A DNA stretch of 64,000 bases from Piromyces finnis (Eukaryota; Neocallimastigomycota; Neocallimastigomycetes; Neocallimastigales; Neocallimastigaceae). Below are positions 34,148 through 47,140 of the stretch, piece by piece. A program made the translations under genes and the position numbers. The DNA lies in the NCBI GenBank assembly GCA_002104945.1, contig MCFH01000047.1, positions 62,001 through 126,000 of the forward strand, read 5' to 3'. Every line of letters starts with the position of its first letter. Position 1 is the stretch's first letter. A model generated the notes under the pieces. The model was not told the DNA's origin. It saw nothing but the letters and a program-made list of their open reading frames with translations, and made no database searches.

Positions 34148-35696
34148 ATGGCAAAATTATATTTTTATTATTCAGGTAAAATTTGAAAGTACTACTCTAT
34201 TATAATGAAAATAATAATAAAATAAAAAAAAAAATCATTACAATTTTAACATTTCTAAATTTTTTAAAATTAATATAGCAATGAATGCCGGGAAATCAAC
34301 TTGTAATTATTAATTTCTTAAAATCAAGATTTTCATATTTTTCTTTTAATATAAAAGACATTAATTTGTATAAATATCGCTTTCATTTTATTTAGCTTTA
34401 TTACAAAGTGCATTTAATTATAGAGAACGTGGAATGAATACAATTATTTATGTAAATGCTAATTTAATAATTACTATAAAAAAAAAAATTCTTTTTTTTT
34501 TTTTTTTTTTTTTCCTATTTATTTTCTTAATTTTTGTATTTATACTGTATATATATAGTCTTCAATAATTGATGATAGATATCAAATTGGCTATGTAACA
34601 TCAAGATTGGGTAGTTATATATAAATTATTATTATTAATTATTAAAATGAAATTTAAAAATTAATTGAAATTAAAATTATTAAATAAATTATATAATTTC
34701 ATTTAAAAAGGTATTAATTCACCTGCAGTTGTTTTCGATACAAAATTTGATTTTTTCGAAGATGGTAAAATATAATAAAAAATAATAAATAGTCATTTAT
34801 ATATAATAATTAATAATAAAATATTTTCTTTTTCTTTATAGTAAAATCACGAATTAAAAATAATACAGTTCAATGTGTCTTTGTTGACGAAGCTCAGTTT
34901 CTAAAAAAAGTTCAAGTAAGACAACTTTGTAGAATTGTAGACGAACTTGACATTCCAGTATTAACATATGGACTTCGTTCAGATTTTAAGGGGGAACCAT
35001 TTGGTAATATAAAATTTATAATGACTATTTAATAACTTAATTTTATTATTTTCATTTTTAATTATTTGTTGTTGAATTTTATTTTTTTTTTTTTATAACA
35101 ATGATAATATAATTAAAACTAATAATGTTTTTATATATTAATTAATTTCAGAGGGTTCAATTTATTTACTAACTTGGGCAGACAAAAATGTAATTTTAAC
35201 AATTTACTAATAAAAGTAAAGCCTATATATAGTAGAAATATTCCAAAGTATATTAACAAATATATATATATATATATTTTTTCGAAAAAAATAATAGCAA
35301 GAATTAAAAACGGTATGTCATTGTGGTAAAAAAGCAACAATGAATATGAGAATAGCAGAAGACGGTTCAGTTTGTGAAGAAGGGTAAATATATTTATCAT
35401 CATTTAATTCCTTATAATTTTTTTTAAAACTATTTATACATCTCAATTTACTAATATAATAAAAATATAAATAACAGAGATCAAATTGCTATAGGTGGAA
35501 ATGAGTTATATATATCTACCTGCAGGTAACGATTACTAATAATCATTAAAACTTTTAATAAAGAAAATTGGAAAAAATAAAGTTTATTAAATATACAATT
35601 TTAAAAATAATGTATTATATATATAGAAAACATTTTTATGAAAAAAAGCCTGGAGTTATTAAAGATGTTGGAAGAAATTTCACATATATAATATAA
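34148..35696 (+). CDS. tdk: thymidine kinase, bacterial (E. coli Tdk) type, split by nine introns
   Basis: Ten exons (34148-34175, 34279-34302, 34396-34451, 34559-34610, 34711-34764, 34842-35003, 35152-35189, 35298-35383, 35478-35525, 35627-35696) join with phase kept at every junction to give 205 aa, the length of the E. coli enzyme. It phosphorylates thymidine to dTMP in pyrimidine salvage. Visible: P-loop in LYFYYSAMNAGKST (residues 4-17), the region around IDDRYQIGYVTSRLG, the catalytic VDEAQF (86-91), YGLRSDFKGEPF, the lasso GNELYISTC, and zinc ligands C145, C147, C182 and H185. The N-terminus matches the bacterial rather than the animal TK1 branch. Well-studied fungi lack TK, so acquisition from a bacterium is likely. 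All introns are A/T-only like those of neighbours, so the gene is fully domesticated. The intact frame argues for function. Confidence 0.93.
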
Positions 35697-35737
35697 AGAA
35701 AAATTATATTAATATAACACTTTCAAAATATATATAT

Positions 35738-35777
<40 letters not shown>

Positions 35778-36198
35778 ATAATTATATTTTTGAATAGTTT
35801 TTTTTGAATAGAAAAATTAACATATTAAATTCACTCTGAAAAAATAATATTTTATAACATAATTATTTTGTTTTTTTTCTTTTCATTCATATTTAAATAT
35901 GAAAATACTGTAAATAATCAATTTTGTTGGAAAAAAAAAAAAAAAAAATTAAACATATCTTTCTATCAATTAATATAATAATACCATATTTTACATTTTA
36001 CTATTATACGTTTTTCAATCTTATTTTTATCTAATAATAATAAATCAATAAATAAAATACTAAAATACTATAATGTGATTTTTTTTTTCTAAAGAATTAA
36101 GAATTTTTTTATTTTTTTTTTTTTTTTAATTATCTGCTTTTATTTAAATAAATGGTATATTTATAGCAATTATAATATTTAAAAAATATTTTAATTAG
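35697..36198. other. convergent gap between TK and CWC27
   Basis: Contains A homopolymers (about 35741-35776 and 35932-35948) and T runs, a shared 3' flank for both genes. No gene seen. Confidence 0.5.
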
Positions 36199-38770
36199 TT
36201 AATGTCTATGACTACGACTATGAGAATGATGTGAACGTGAATGATGACTTGATTTAAATGATTTGGCTAAATTATCTTTTTTTTTTGAATAATATTCTTT
36301 TTTAGATTGTTTTCTAGGTTTTATTGATAAATACATATATTTATATAATTTCACAAAGTTAATAAAATATGTATATATTAAATATAATATATAAAAAAAA
36401 TATATATATATATATATATATAGACTTACTCTCTTTCTCTTGGATCAATAACAACATAATCGTCAACTTTAAAAATATCTTTTGAACCTTCATCTTCAAA
36501 TACAAGATTATGTGAAAGCCAATTATCATCATCGATACTATCCTTGTCATTATCATCACTGATTTCGCCTAATAATTCCTTTTGAGTTCTTTCATTAAAT
36601 AATGCTTGGCATGATAAACAATTTTTCTTATTATGAAGTTTACATAATCCATGTTCATCGATTTCAACTTTATCCTTTTTTTTAGATGAATTATTGGACT
36701 GATTTTCAGTATAGGTAATGTCTTGTAATTGTTTCTGGAAATTAAGCATTAATTTAAAGGTTTCATCTTCATCATGACTTGCTTTATGTTTTTTATTTCT
36801 TTTTGTAATAGCTTTAGAACTATTCATATATTTCTCTCTTTCCATTTGAAGTAATTCTAATCCTCTTTTCTTTTTTTTCTTTTTATCATCTTTTTCTTTA
36901 TCATGATCTTTTGATGATTTCTTTTTATCTTTATCAATAAATTCTTGTTTTATTTTATTAATTTCATCTTGAATACTTTTCCTTTTACGGATGAATTTAT
37001 ATATTACAAAATAAGCAAACCATAAAATGATTTTATAATTAATACCAAAGATCTAGTATCAAAAAATAAAATATATATAATATACTTACATTTTCTCCGA
37101 TTTAATATCATCAATATTCTTATACTCTTTATCTTTACTACTACTTTTTTTTTCATGATCTTTATTGTCAACATCTTTACTAGAAATTTCCTTTGATTCA
37201 TCTTTGGATTTCTATTTAAATAATAATAATAATTTATTAATATTTATTAAAAGTTATGAAGAACTTGATGTAATATGTATTTAAATTACTTCTTTTTCTT
37301 TCTTTTTTCTTTCTTTTTGTTCTTTCTCTAAATCAATTGATACTTTATTACTTAAATGTTCATCTTCTGTTAATAAATCATGACTGCTTTTTATTTTTGT
37401 ACTTATTTTTGATTTTTCCAAGTCTTTTTCATGTTCCTCTTCTTCAGCACCAAAAGATAAAAGATTTAAACGCCTTTAAAACATAAATTTATATGTAAAA
37501 TAATAATAATAATAATATTGTTATTATTAATATTAATATTCATATTCATATTCATATTCGTTATGAAATTTTAAATAATTAAACAATTAAATTTTATGTT
37601 ATTATTATCTTTACTTTTTTTCCTTTTTCTTTGGTTTTTTGGTTTCATTTTTAAGTTTTTCAGCTAATTCAGCGGCTTTTTTCTCTTCTGATGTTATTCT
37701 TGGTAAAATATCATCAAATGGATTATTAATTATACTTATAGATAAAATTTTTGGTGGGTATAAAGGTCTTTCGGTTTCTGAATCAACTTCTAATTCCTCC
37801 ATTTTTAACATATTGAATAAAGTTGAACCAACGATCTACAAACATATACATAATAATGATAATAATAATTAGATATATATTTAGATATATATTTAGATAT
37901 ATAACATTTCAATGAATGATAATAAAAGTACAAAAATCATGCCATACTTTTCCAAATAAAGTATTTTGACGATCTAATTCTGGAGTTGCATCAAAAGTAA
38001 AGAAAAATTGACTTTCATTTTGATTCTTTCCTTTATTTGCCATTCCCAATAAACCTCTTCTATTAAATCTCAAACGTGAATGAAATTCATCATTAAATGG
38101 TTTTTCATATATTGATTCACCACCTATATTATTATTATTAATTATTAATTATTATTTGTTATTATTTGTTATTTATTTGTTATTATTGTTGTTGTTATTG
38201 TTTTCATTTCATAAGTAAATTATTTTATTAAATTTTTAAAAAAAAAAAAAAATAAAATACATTGAAAAAAAAAAAATAATAATAATATTATTATTATTAT
38301 TAACCTTCGCCAGTTCCTGTAGGATCTCCACCTTGAACACAAAATTTTGGAACAACTCTATGAAATATTGTATTATCATAATATCCTTCCATACTATTTT
38401 GATTATATATATAGTATACGGAATAGAAGAAATATTAAAGCATAATTAATATATATTTATAATAGAGATGAATGAATGATTTAACACATTTTTCATTAGA
38501 ATATTAGAATATATAAATGCATTAGTAATGAATATAAATATATCTTATATGTTATATTTATGCACTTTTTTTTCTGAGTAATTTTTTATTAATATTGTTA
38601 TTATTGATTCTTTTTTTTTTTTTTTTTTTTGATATCTACCTAAGTTGAATGAAATTTCTACATGCTAAAGGGGTCTCCTTTGACCATAATTCAATTTCAA
38701 TATCACCCATAGTTGTGTGCATTACAACTTTCCCTTTTGTTGGGGGTTCTGATATATATACGTTTGACAT
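36199..38770 (-). CDS. CWC27: CWC27-like spliceosomal cyclophilin (apparent 1-nt deletion in exon 2)
   Basis: Eight minus-strand exons: 38640-38770, 38305-38392, 37948-38123, 37615-37835, 37290-37473, 37090-37211, 36430-36981 and 36199-36313; about 529 aa if the frame is restored. It starts [15 protein letters not shown], and a cyclophilin-type PPIase domain follows ([43 protein letters not shown]). Then [12 protein letters not shown] and KSSHDLL, typical of CWC27, and a long Lys/Glu-rich tail ending in a His/Ser/Arg-rich stretch. CWC27 is a component of activated spliceosomes paired with CWC22. Exon 2 is one base too short: at about 38341-38343 the frame breaks between HRVVPKF and VQGGDP. 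The break sits beside a short homopolymer, and the rest is clearly coding, so a sequencing or assembly error is more likely than a true pseudogene. Confidence 0.88.
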
Positions 38771-39317
38771 TATAATGGATTTATATTTAGTTTAAAATAA
38801 TAATATTATATATATAGATGAATAATGAAAACAAAATTAGATTTAAAATATTTTAAATATTGTCTATTTAATTAATTTTTTTTTTTTTTTTTTTGATTAA
38901 AAATTAAATTTTTAATAATATAAAATATAAATATTTATTTCAAAAAAAAAAAAATATATATATTATTATTATTATTATTATTTTATTTTATTTTATTTTA
39001 TTTTATATAAAATATAAAATAACTACAGTTAAACTTCATGATTTTAAGATATATATATTTATAATATGTTTAAAAAAAAAAGATAATAAAACATAATTAA
39101 TTATTGTTCAATTGATGAGGAAGATATATATGAATTAAGAAAAAAAAAAAAAAAAAGAATTGTATGCTAATACAATTTTTATGCTTTTAAAGTTACAAAA
39201 AAAAAAAAAAAAAGAAATAATACTAAAATTATAATATTAAAATATTAAAATAATAATTCATAAATTATAAAAAGGGAAAGAAAAATATTGGTCTTAAATT
39301 TTACATTAGAATAAAAC
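38771..39317. other. gap between SPT5 and CWC27
   Basis: Upstream flank of CWC27 and downstream flank of SPT5, both on the minus strand. Contains a T run near 38878-38894, ATT and TTTTA microsatellites around 38960-39005 and several poly(A) runs. No gene seen. Confidence 0.5.
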
Positions 39318-42300
39318 TTAAGATTTTGGACGGTACTTCGCTAAAGCCTTTAAGTTCATACACTTAATATCAGATGCATTAACCATTCTGACAATACCAT
39401 CATTTCCATCAATACTATGAAGATTACCGATTTGGTTTCTATTTTTACCAATAATAACCTTAACTTGTTGTTTCTTTTGATCTGGACAAACTGGTTCTAA
39501 GAATTTTGTAGGTATAGTAATATTAGAATTATTTTGATCTAATATAACTTGACAGTGATGTTTGTCAACCTTTTCAATAACACCATGTTGATTGTTGTAA
39601 ACACCAAAATTGAATTCTTCACCATTCTTCGGTACAATAACAACTTCAATTTCTTCAGTAGCCCAATCATCAGTTGCAGTTGGTACTATTAAAGCATTAT
39701 TTCATAAAAAAGAGGAAATATTAATACAATAATAATCAAATATATAAATATAAAATATATTAATATATGAGGGTGGGAAATTACTACAAAAAGTTTATAA
39801 AAATAAAAAGTTTCAACTTACAAAGATCATCAACATTTGATAAAGCATAATCACCACCTGTAGGCATGAATGGTGTAGCTGGATTGGTAAATTGTGTACC
39901 TGGAGTGTAATCAGCTGGCGTAAATGGTGTTGTAGGTCTTACACTTCCAGTATTTGGATATAATGGTCCTGGTGTTGATGGAATACCTGGAGTTTGTGGA
40001 ATGGATGGTGTAAATGGAGCAGGTGTTGCTGGGTTATATGGTGTTTCAACATCAGCCTAATATATATTAAATATTTAATAAGTTGAAGAGTTTTTAAAAA
40101 AACAGGACTAATGTATATGTAAAAAATAAAATAAAAAAAAAATTACAGGTGTAGCTACGGCACCATAAGCAGGTGTAGCAGGTATTTGAGCATAATTTGA
40201 TGTACCACTTTCCCTATTAATAATAGATACATATATTTATGTTAACAATTTTTTAATTTCCATAGAGTAATGATTAATAATTAAACAAAATCATATACTT
40301 TACCCAAACGAATTAGAGTAAGATGATTGTCCATAGCTATTTCTGGAATTAGCAGAACTATCAGCATCCCAAGCTGGTGTTTTACTTCCCATATTATAAC
40401 CTGGAGTTCTTGAACCAGCATCCCATGCAGGAGTTTTAGATCCATCAGAGTATGGATTTGGAGTTGATCCATCATATCTATAAGATGGTGTTTTAGAACC
40501 ATCATAACGGTATGATGGAGTTCTTGGAGTTTTGGCTCCAGAATACATTGGAGTACGACCACCATCTGATATTCTTCCGGAATAACCTCCATGAGAATAA
40601 TTTTGGTTGCTGTAGTTTTCACCTTGTTCATGAACTTCATCTCTTGGAGCTGTAATAACCTTTGAGTTAGTATGCAATTCAACTCTAACCATATCACCAG
40701 AGCAATCCTTAACAATACCTAGATAACCCTTAAATGGACCCTTAGTAAGTGTAACTGTTCTTCCTAATAAATTATCTCTTCCTCTTCTACCACCACGACC
40801 TCTAATATTATTTCTTCTATTGTTATTGTTATTGTTACGATTTTGGAAATTCTTTCTTGAATATGATCCAAATGGTTTAGAAAATCCATCATCATCCTTT
40901 ATCAATTTATTAAATATGTGTTCATTTTTATTTATTTGTTTGTTATTTCATTTATGTATAGCATATATTTCAAAAATAATAATAATAATAATAATAATAG
41001 TTACCTTCATATTTTTACCGTTTACTAATAAAATATTATCAGTCTTTTCATAAAATACACCTTCATTTTCTGGATACTCTCTTGAATATAAAAAGGCTAA
41101 ACCTCTATAAACATGAAGAATAACAGCTTTACGTTTTTGAGAATCGGTAGTTTGAACAGTATCTCCAGGCGATATTGTATTTCCATATGCATCAGATGCC
41201 AATCCTTTTCTGTTATGTTTTTGACCGAGATTCTTCGAAGATATAGTTTGTACTTGACCATAATTATCAAGAACTTTACACATATCACGTTCAATTTTGA
41301 TAATTACACCAACGTTATTATAACTATTTTGTTTTTTAATTTAAAAATACATTAGCAATGTATTCTTATTAATATTATTTATGTTATTATTAATAGTTTA
41401 GATCAATATTAATGAATTTAAATTAATTTACCCAATTTGAACAAGATCATGTATATCATATGGTCCAATTGTTGCAATAGTTGAAGTAATTTCTGCTGCT
41501 GCTTTTAAATCTTTTGAAAATACAACAATTTCTTTTAAGGTTAAATCAGATAATACAGTAATAATTGTTCCTACAATCTTTAAAACTAAACCAGTTTCAT
41601 CTTTATGCTTTCCATTAATGACCTTTACATGATCACCTTCCAAGAATCTTTTTCTTAATTGATTGGCAGCAAAAGTCAAAACACCCTTTTTTTATTAATA
41701 TTATTTTATTTAACATAAACTATTTCAATTGGATATATTAATTAATAAATAATATATAAATTTAATACATACAGTATCTAATTCTTCTGAATCAGCTGGG
41801 ATAATCGATACAATATCATTATCAACAGATTTTACAATACCGTGTAAATTAATTAATTCACCTTCTGTTACTTCGACATGTTCACCTACAAAGAAATCTT
41901 CAGTACTTGCAACAGCAGTACCACTAGTAATTGATAATTCTGCTAAATCTGTTTGATTTTCACCAATTGCACCCCCAGTAAATTTTGTAATTTCATCTAA
42001 TGTTGGATTAATATTATTTGTATCAAGTGAAATAATTTTCATTTCTTTTTCCAAATAACCATCTTTATTAAACATATCACTACCATAAATCCAATAACCT
42101 TTAGATTTTGATAAATTATGATCTGATTTACTAATATTAATAAATAGTTATTATTAATAATCAAAATAAATTTCATTTTAGTTATACAATAATTTTAAAT
42201 ATTTATAAACATACTCAACATCATTTGGATTAAATAATTTTTGTGGTGGTCTACCCTCTTCCTTTTTTCTTTTTTTATTATCTAGTAATCCCTTTTTCTT

Positions 42301-43872
42301 TAATTCAAGTCTAGGAATAATCTTAACTCTAACTGCATCTGTTGATTCTGTGATTTCAATAATCTTATTTAAATAAATAAAATATTCATGAAATATTAAA
42401 AATAAATAAATTTAACCGATATAATATTAATTTTATTTGGGTTTCAAATTATTAATTTAATGATATTTACTTGACATAAATCTCCTTGGTATTTTCCTCT
42501 TTTTACTCTAGCCCATGATCCCGGTTTAATTTCAGCTTCTTTACTACGAATTGTTAATACATCAGTCATTTCTTGAATTGGTACCAAAGTCATACGAGAC
42601 ATATAAACATTATTTGTTTGTTCAATAGCCTTTTGAACAAAAGCTTTACTTTCTGATTCAATATATAAATACCCTTTTAAATTATCTCTTGTAAAAATTG
42701 ATAAAATCTGAACTGGATGCTCTGAATATTCCATATCGAAATATTTTCTCATCATATTAAATACAATATCTCTTTCTTTTCCAGGCTATGATTATTTTAA
42801 TTAAATAAATATTTATTTATCGCATATTGTCAAAAATTATATATATTTAATATTACTATATTTTAATATATAAATAAAGTGTTTTGTTTGAATTAATATA
42901 TATATGTACTTTGCATCTAATACACCATAATTTTGGATCTTTAACATCTGGCATTAACAAATTTTGTGGTACATGATCGACATTTCCACGAAAACCATGA
43001 CTTTGACTTGCATAACGTTGTTTAAATTGTTCTGCTAATTCTTCTGCATCCATTTCATCTTGATATTGTCTTGAACGATCAAGTTGACGATGACTACGTT
43101 CATCTAAATAACTTTTTTCAATAGAAGCAGCAGCTTCTGCTTCCTCTGATTAACAAATTAGAGTTTTAAATATATATATAATTAAACATTTAAAGAATAT
43201 TATTTTTTAATTTTACAAAAAAAATATTTATTTTTCAATTATGTAATAATTTAATATTAATAAACTCAGTTAATATTATTTATTTATTTATATTAGTCTT
43301 ATATTTCTTATATTTACCACTACGGTCATAATCTTCTTCTTCTTCTTCTTCTTCCTCATCATCTACTGCAGCTTCAGTATCAATGAACATATTACGTGCA
43401 GATCTACTCTTTTTTGCAGGATGCTAATAATGTATAATTATTTTCGAATATATATATAAATTTTGTTTACAAAATTAATTATTTTTTAAATCTTCAAATA
43501 AAAATACTAATAATAATAACATTGTTCTTTTACACAAAGAATTTATAAATAATAAATTAAAATGATATTTTTTTTTTTTTTCAAAAAAAATAATTTCGTA
43601 AATATATATATTAAATTCTATTAAATAATTGATTCAGGTTTAAGAAATTATTTTTTAATTTAATTTCCTGATGTATTTTATGTTGCTTTTTTTTATTTAT
43701 TTTAAAAAAAAAAAAATGAATTTTAATTTAAAGATATAAAATATATTGTACATAATCATACTTCATATTCTTCATCATAATCATCATCCTCATCATAGTC
43801 ATCTTCTTGTTTCAATTTAGAATTATGTTCTATCTCTTCATCAGAATAATTTTCCCGTTCACTATCAGACAT
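39318..43872 (-). CDS. SPT5: transcription elongation factor SPT5
   Basis: Twelve minus-strand exons: 43762-43872, 43318-43423, 42910-43145, 42471-42785, 42215-42363, 41773-42130, 41432-41685, 41005-41323, 40304-40896, 40147-40213, 39822-40056 and 39318-39685; 1036 aa, phase kept at every junction, family-typical length. Order: acidic N-terminus (DYDEDDDYDEEYE), NGN domain starting DPKLWCIRC (binds SPT4), then successive KOW domains (GSWARVKRGKYQGD, GEHVEVTEGELINLHG, GDHVKVINGKHKDETG, a fourth around SDAYGNTISPGD, and GRTVTLTKGPFKGYLG after an Arg/Gly/Asn linker). A C-terminal repeat region rich in (K/R)TP and ATP motifs follows, with a last KOW-like domain ending LAKYRPKS. With SPT4 it forms DSIF on RNA polymerase II. 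The TP repeats are the expected site of CDK9/Bur1-type phosphorylation. Confidence 0.95.
40147..40620 (-). repeat. SPT5 C-terminal (K/R)TP repeat coding region
   Basis: Degenerate units such as GGRTPMYSG, GAKTPRTPSYRYDG, GSKTPSYRYDG, GSKTPAWDAG and GSRTPGYNMG, each with one Thr-Pro, continuing across an intron into PATPAY and VATP. Units are 8-14 residues and irregular, unlike a fixed heptad. Confidence 0.8.
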
Positions 43873-44448
43873 TTTCTATATTTAAAATTTTATTCCTCCA
43901 AAAAATAATAAAAAAAAAAAAACTAATAAAAGATAAATAAAAAAAAGTGAAAATTTAAATGCTTAAATAAATATTAATAAAGGTTATTATATTTCAAAAT
44001 TTAAATTTCAAAAAATTCTATTTTAATTATCTACATAAAATAGAAAACTTTGAAAATATAGTATAATTTCTATATCAATTTTTGATATAGATTTAATAAT
44101 AATTTAATTAATATTTTAAAGGTTATTTTTTTTTTTTTTTGAAATATAAACAATAATACAATAGATATAATATTTATAAAAATAAAATAATATATATAAA
44201 TGTATTATCAAATTTGTATTTTATATATTATCATTAAATATTATTTTAAATTTTACAATTTATAGAAAATATATATATTTAAGTTTCCAATACATTTCTT
44301 ATAATTATTTTATGTAAAATTCATTTTTTCATATTTTTATTAATAGAATTAAAATTTACATTTATATACAGAATATTTAGTAAAAATCTTCAATACTTTA
44401 TTTATACCACCACAAATAACTATCATTATCAATATTATTATCAATATT
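43873..44448. other. upstream flank of SPT5
   Basis: A/T-only promoter-side DNA of the minus-strand SPT5 gene. No element can be named. Confidence 0.45.
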
Positions 44449-44851
<403 letters not shown>

Positions 44852-44956
44852 TTTTTTAATTATATAATTATCATTAATAATTAAAAATGTAATAAAAATA
44901 TTTTATTTTGTAATGAATATGTGTTAATAGTATTATATATACCCTAATGTATATAT

Positions 44957-47140
44957 TTATTTACTAAATGTATCTTCTTTAAAAGTCTTATTTTCTATTC
45001 TTTTGCAATATATTTCGGGAAGGCCGATATCTCTTAATTCCTATATTAATGCAAATAATAATAATGATTATGTTAATAATAAATAATGAAATAAATTAAA
45101 ATATTAAATAGTATATGATACTAACTTGAATCTTTCTTAATTTAATCTCACGAATTCTATTTTTTCTTAAATTAAATTCATTTAATTGTTTAATTCCTTC
45201 TTTGAAATATTCTTGTCTTTCTTGATATTTACTATCATTTTTTTCTTTTATTTGTTTCTATTTTTAATTCATCATTAATTATATTTAATATCGATAATAC
45301 AAACAATTTTTTATTTATATTATTTTTGTATATATATATTACTCTTAATTCATCAACATATTGTTGATTTTGTTGTTGCTTCAACCTTTCCTTTTCTTTT
45401 TCCTTTTCAAATATTTTTTTTTCTCTCTCGATATTTTGTAAATATTCATCTTTAATTCTTTTTGCCTAAAATTTTTATATAATATATTGGTATTAGATAA
45501 AAAGTAATTATGTATATTATAAATAATAATACAAATACCTCTATTGCTATTTGTAATTCTTTTTCTTTTTGTTGTTTAAGTCTTTCTTTTTTCATTTCAT
45601 CATTTTGTTTTGCTTTGTTAATTGCTTCTTCCATTTCTTTTTTTCTATATTCTCTTTCATATTCCTCCAATGCTCTATGTTCTTTCATAATCTCATCTTT
45701 TCTTGCCCTATCTTGTTCCTATCGAATATAAATGGTTATTGTAACTACTGTAACTATAATATAATTTTTAAATTTACTTAATTAAAATAACTAACCTTAA
45801 TAAAAGAATTTTGTAATCTGAAAAATTCTCTTTCCTTATTTAATTTTGCAATTCTTTCTTTTTCAGCTTTTTCTTTTTCAATTTTTTCTTTCTCAATTGA
45901 ATATCTCAACATTTTAATTTCTTCTTCTTTTTCTCTTTCCTTTTCCATCTTTTTCTTTTCAATCAACAACTCATTTTCACGCTTTAACTATAGTATTATT
46001 AACATATATATCATATAAATTCGGTAAATTTATATATTTTATTTAGTAATGATATATTGATGTTGATAGTTTACCTCATTAATCATTTCTTTTTTCTTTT
46101 GATTTAATTTAAGTTGTTCTTTTCTTTCATTTTCTTTATTGTCTTCAAATTGTTTTAAATATAACATATTTTCTTTTTCTTGTTTTTCTTTACGATCTAA
46201 CTTATCTTCATATCTTTTCATTATTTGAGCTTTAATTTCCTCAGCTCCTTCCTTAATTTCTGTTAATGTTTAAAATAAGATTGAATAAAAAATTTATATA
46301 TACTTTTAAAATTTTATTTTTTAATACTTTTTAACTTTGCTATCCTTTCGATTTCATCCTCTTTTATTTTATTTAATCTATTTTGTTCCATAATAACATC
46401 CATTCTCATTTCTTCTTCATTTCTTTTTTTTTTAATATAATTCTTTATTAATAATTTCAATATATATACAAATAATCAATATTATTTACCTTTATATAAA
46501 TAAACAATTTTTAATTATAGATATATCTTACTTTTTCTTCTATCTGAAGGTCACGAATAACACCACACTTTACGTATAAAATTAATTCATTAAGTTTTTT
46601 AATTTCATCTTCTTCATTATCATTAACATTTTTTAATTTTTCTAATAAATAATCATTATTTTTTTTTGTTTCAATTTCAATTTGAAGAGGCTTCCTATCT
46701 TGTCTTTTTAAGTCATACTCCTCCATTTTTTTCTTTATTATTAATATTTTTTATATTCATATTAATGTATTAAAATTTACACATTTATTTGATTAATAAT
46801 ATTATTAACCTTTCTTGCTTCTATTTCTTCTTTTTTCTTTAATTTTAATGCTTCGGCTAATTTTTTATCATCTAAACTCTTTTTATTCTCTTTTGATTCG
46901 GATTCTTTCTATAGTTGTTATATATTAAAATTTTATTAATCTAATTATTCGATTCCAATTTATCCTTTATTACAATAATTTTACCAATATTTTTTGGAAC
47001 TCTTGATAGTTTAATATTGTATTTTTATAATTCATAACATTGTTACTATTATCATCTTGACTAACATTTGTTCTATTGTTATTATGTGGGTTTAAAAATC
47101 GTATATTATCTCTTGAAATAATTTGATATTTCTTATTCAT
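44957..47140 (-). CDS. CFAP45: CFAP45-like axonemal microtubule inner protein
   Basis: Ten minus-strand exons (46985-47140, 46810-46908, 46532-46732, 46328-46442, 46075-46259, 45796-45987, 45539-45718, 45343-45465, 45126-45257, 44957-45040) give 488 aa, phase kept; most introns are phase 0. The protein is almost wholly charged coiled coil. Two family landmarks fix the identity: LNELILYVKCGVIRDLQIEEK near the end of exon 3, matching the CFAP45 segment with KCxxIRDxQ, and the C-terminus ELRDIGLPEIYCKRIE. The N-terminus MNKKYQIISRDNIRFL also fits. CFAP45 lies inside doublet microtubules of motile cilia, so its intact presence implies a flagellated cell such as a zoospore. Coiled-coil sequence alone would be weak evidence; the two landmarks carry the call. 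Confidence 0.85.
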
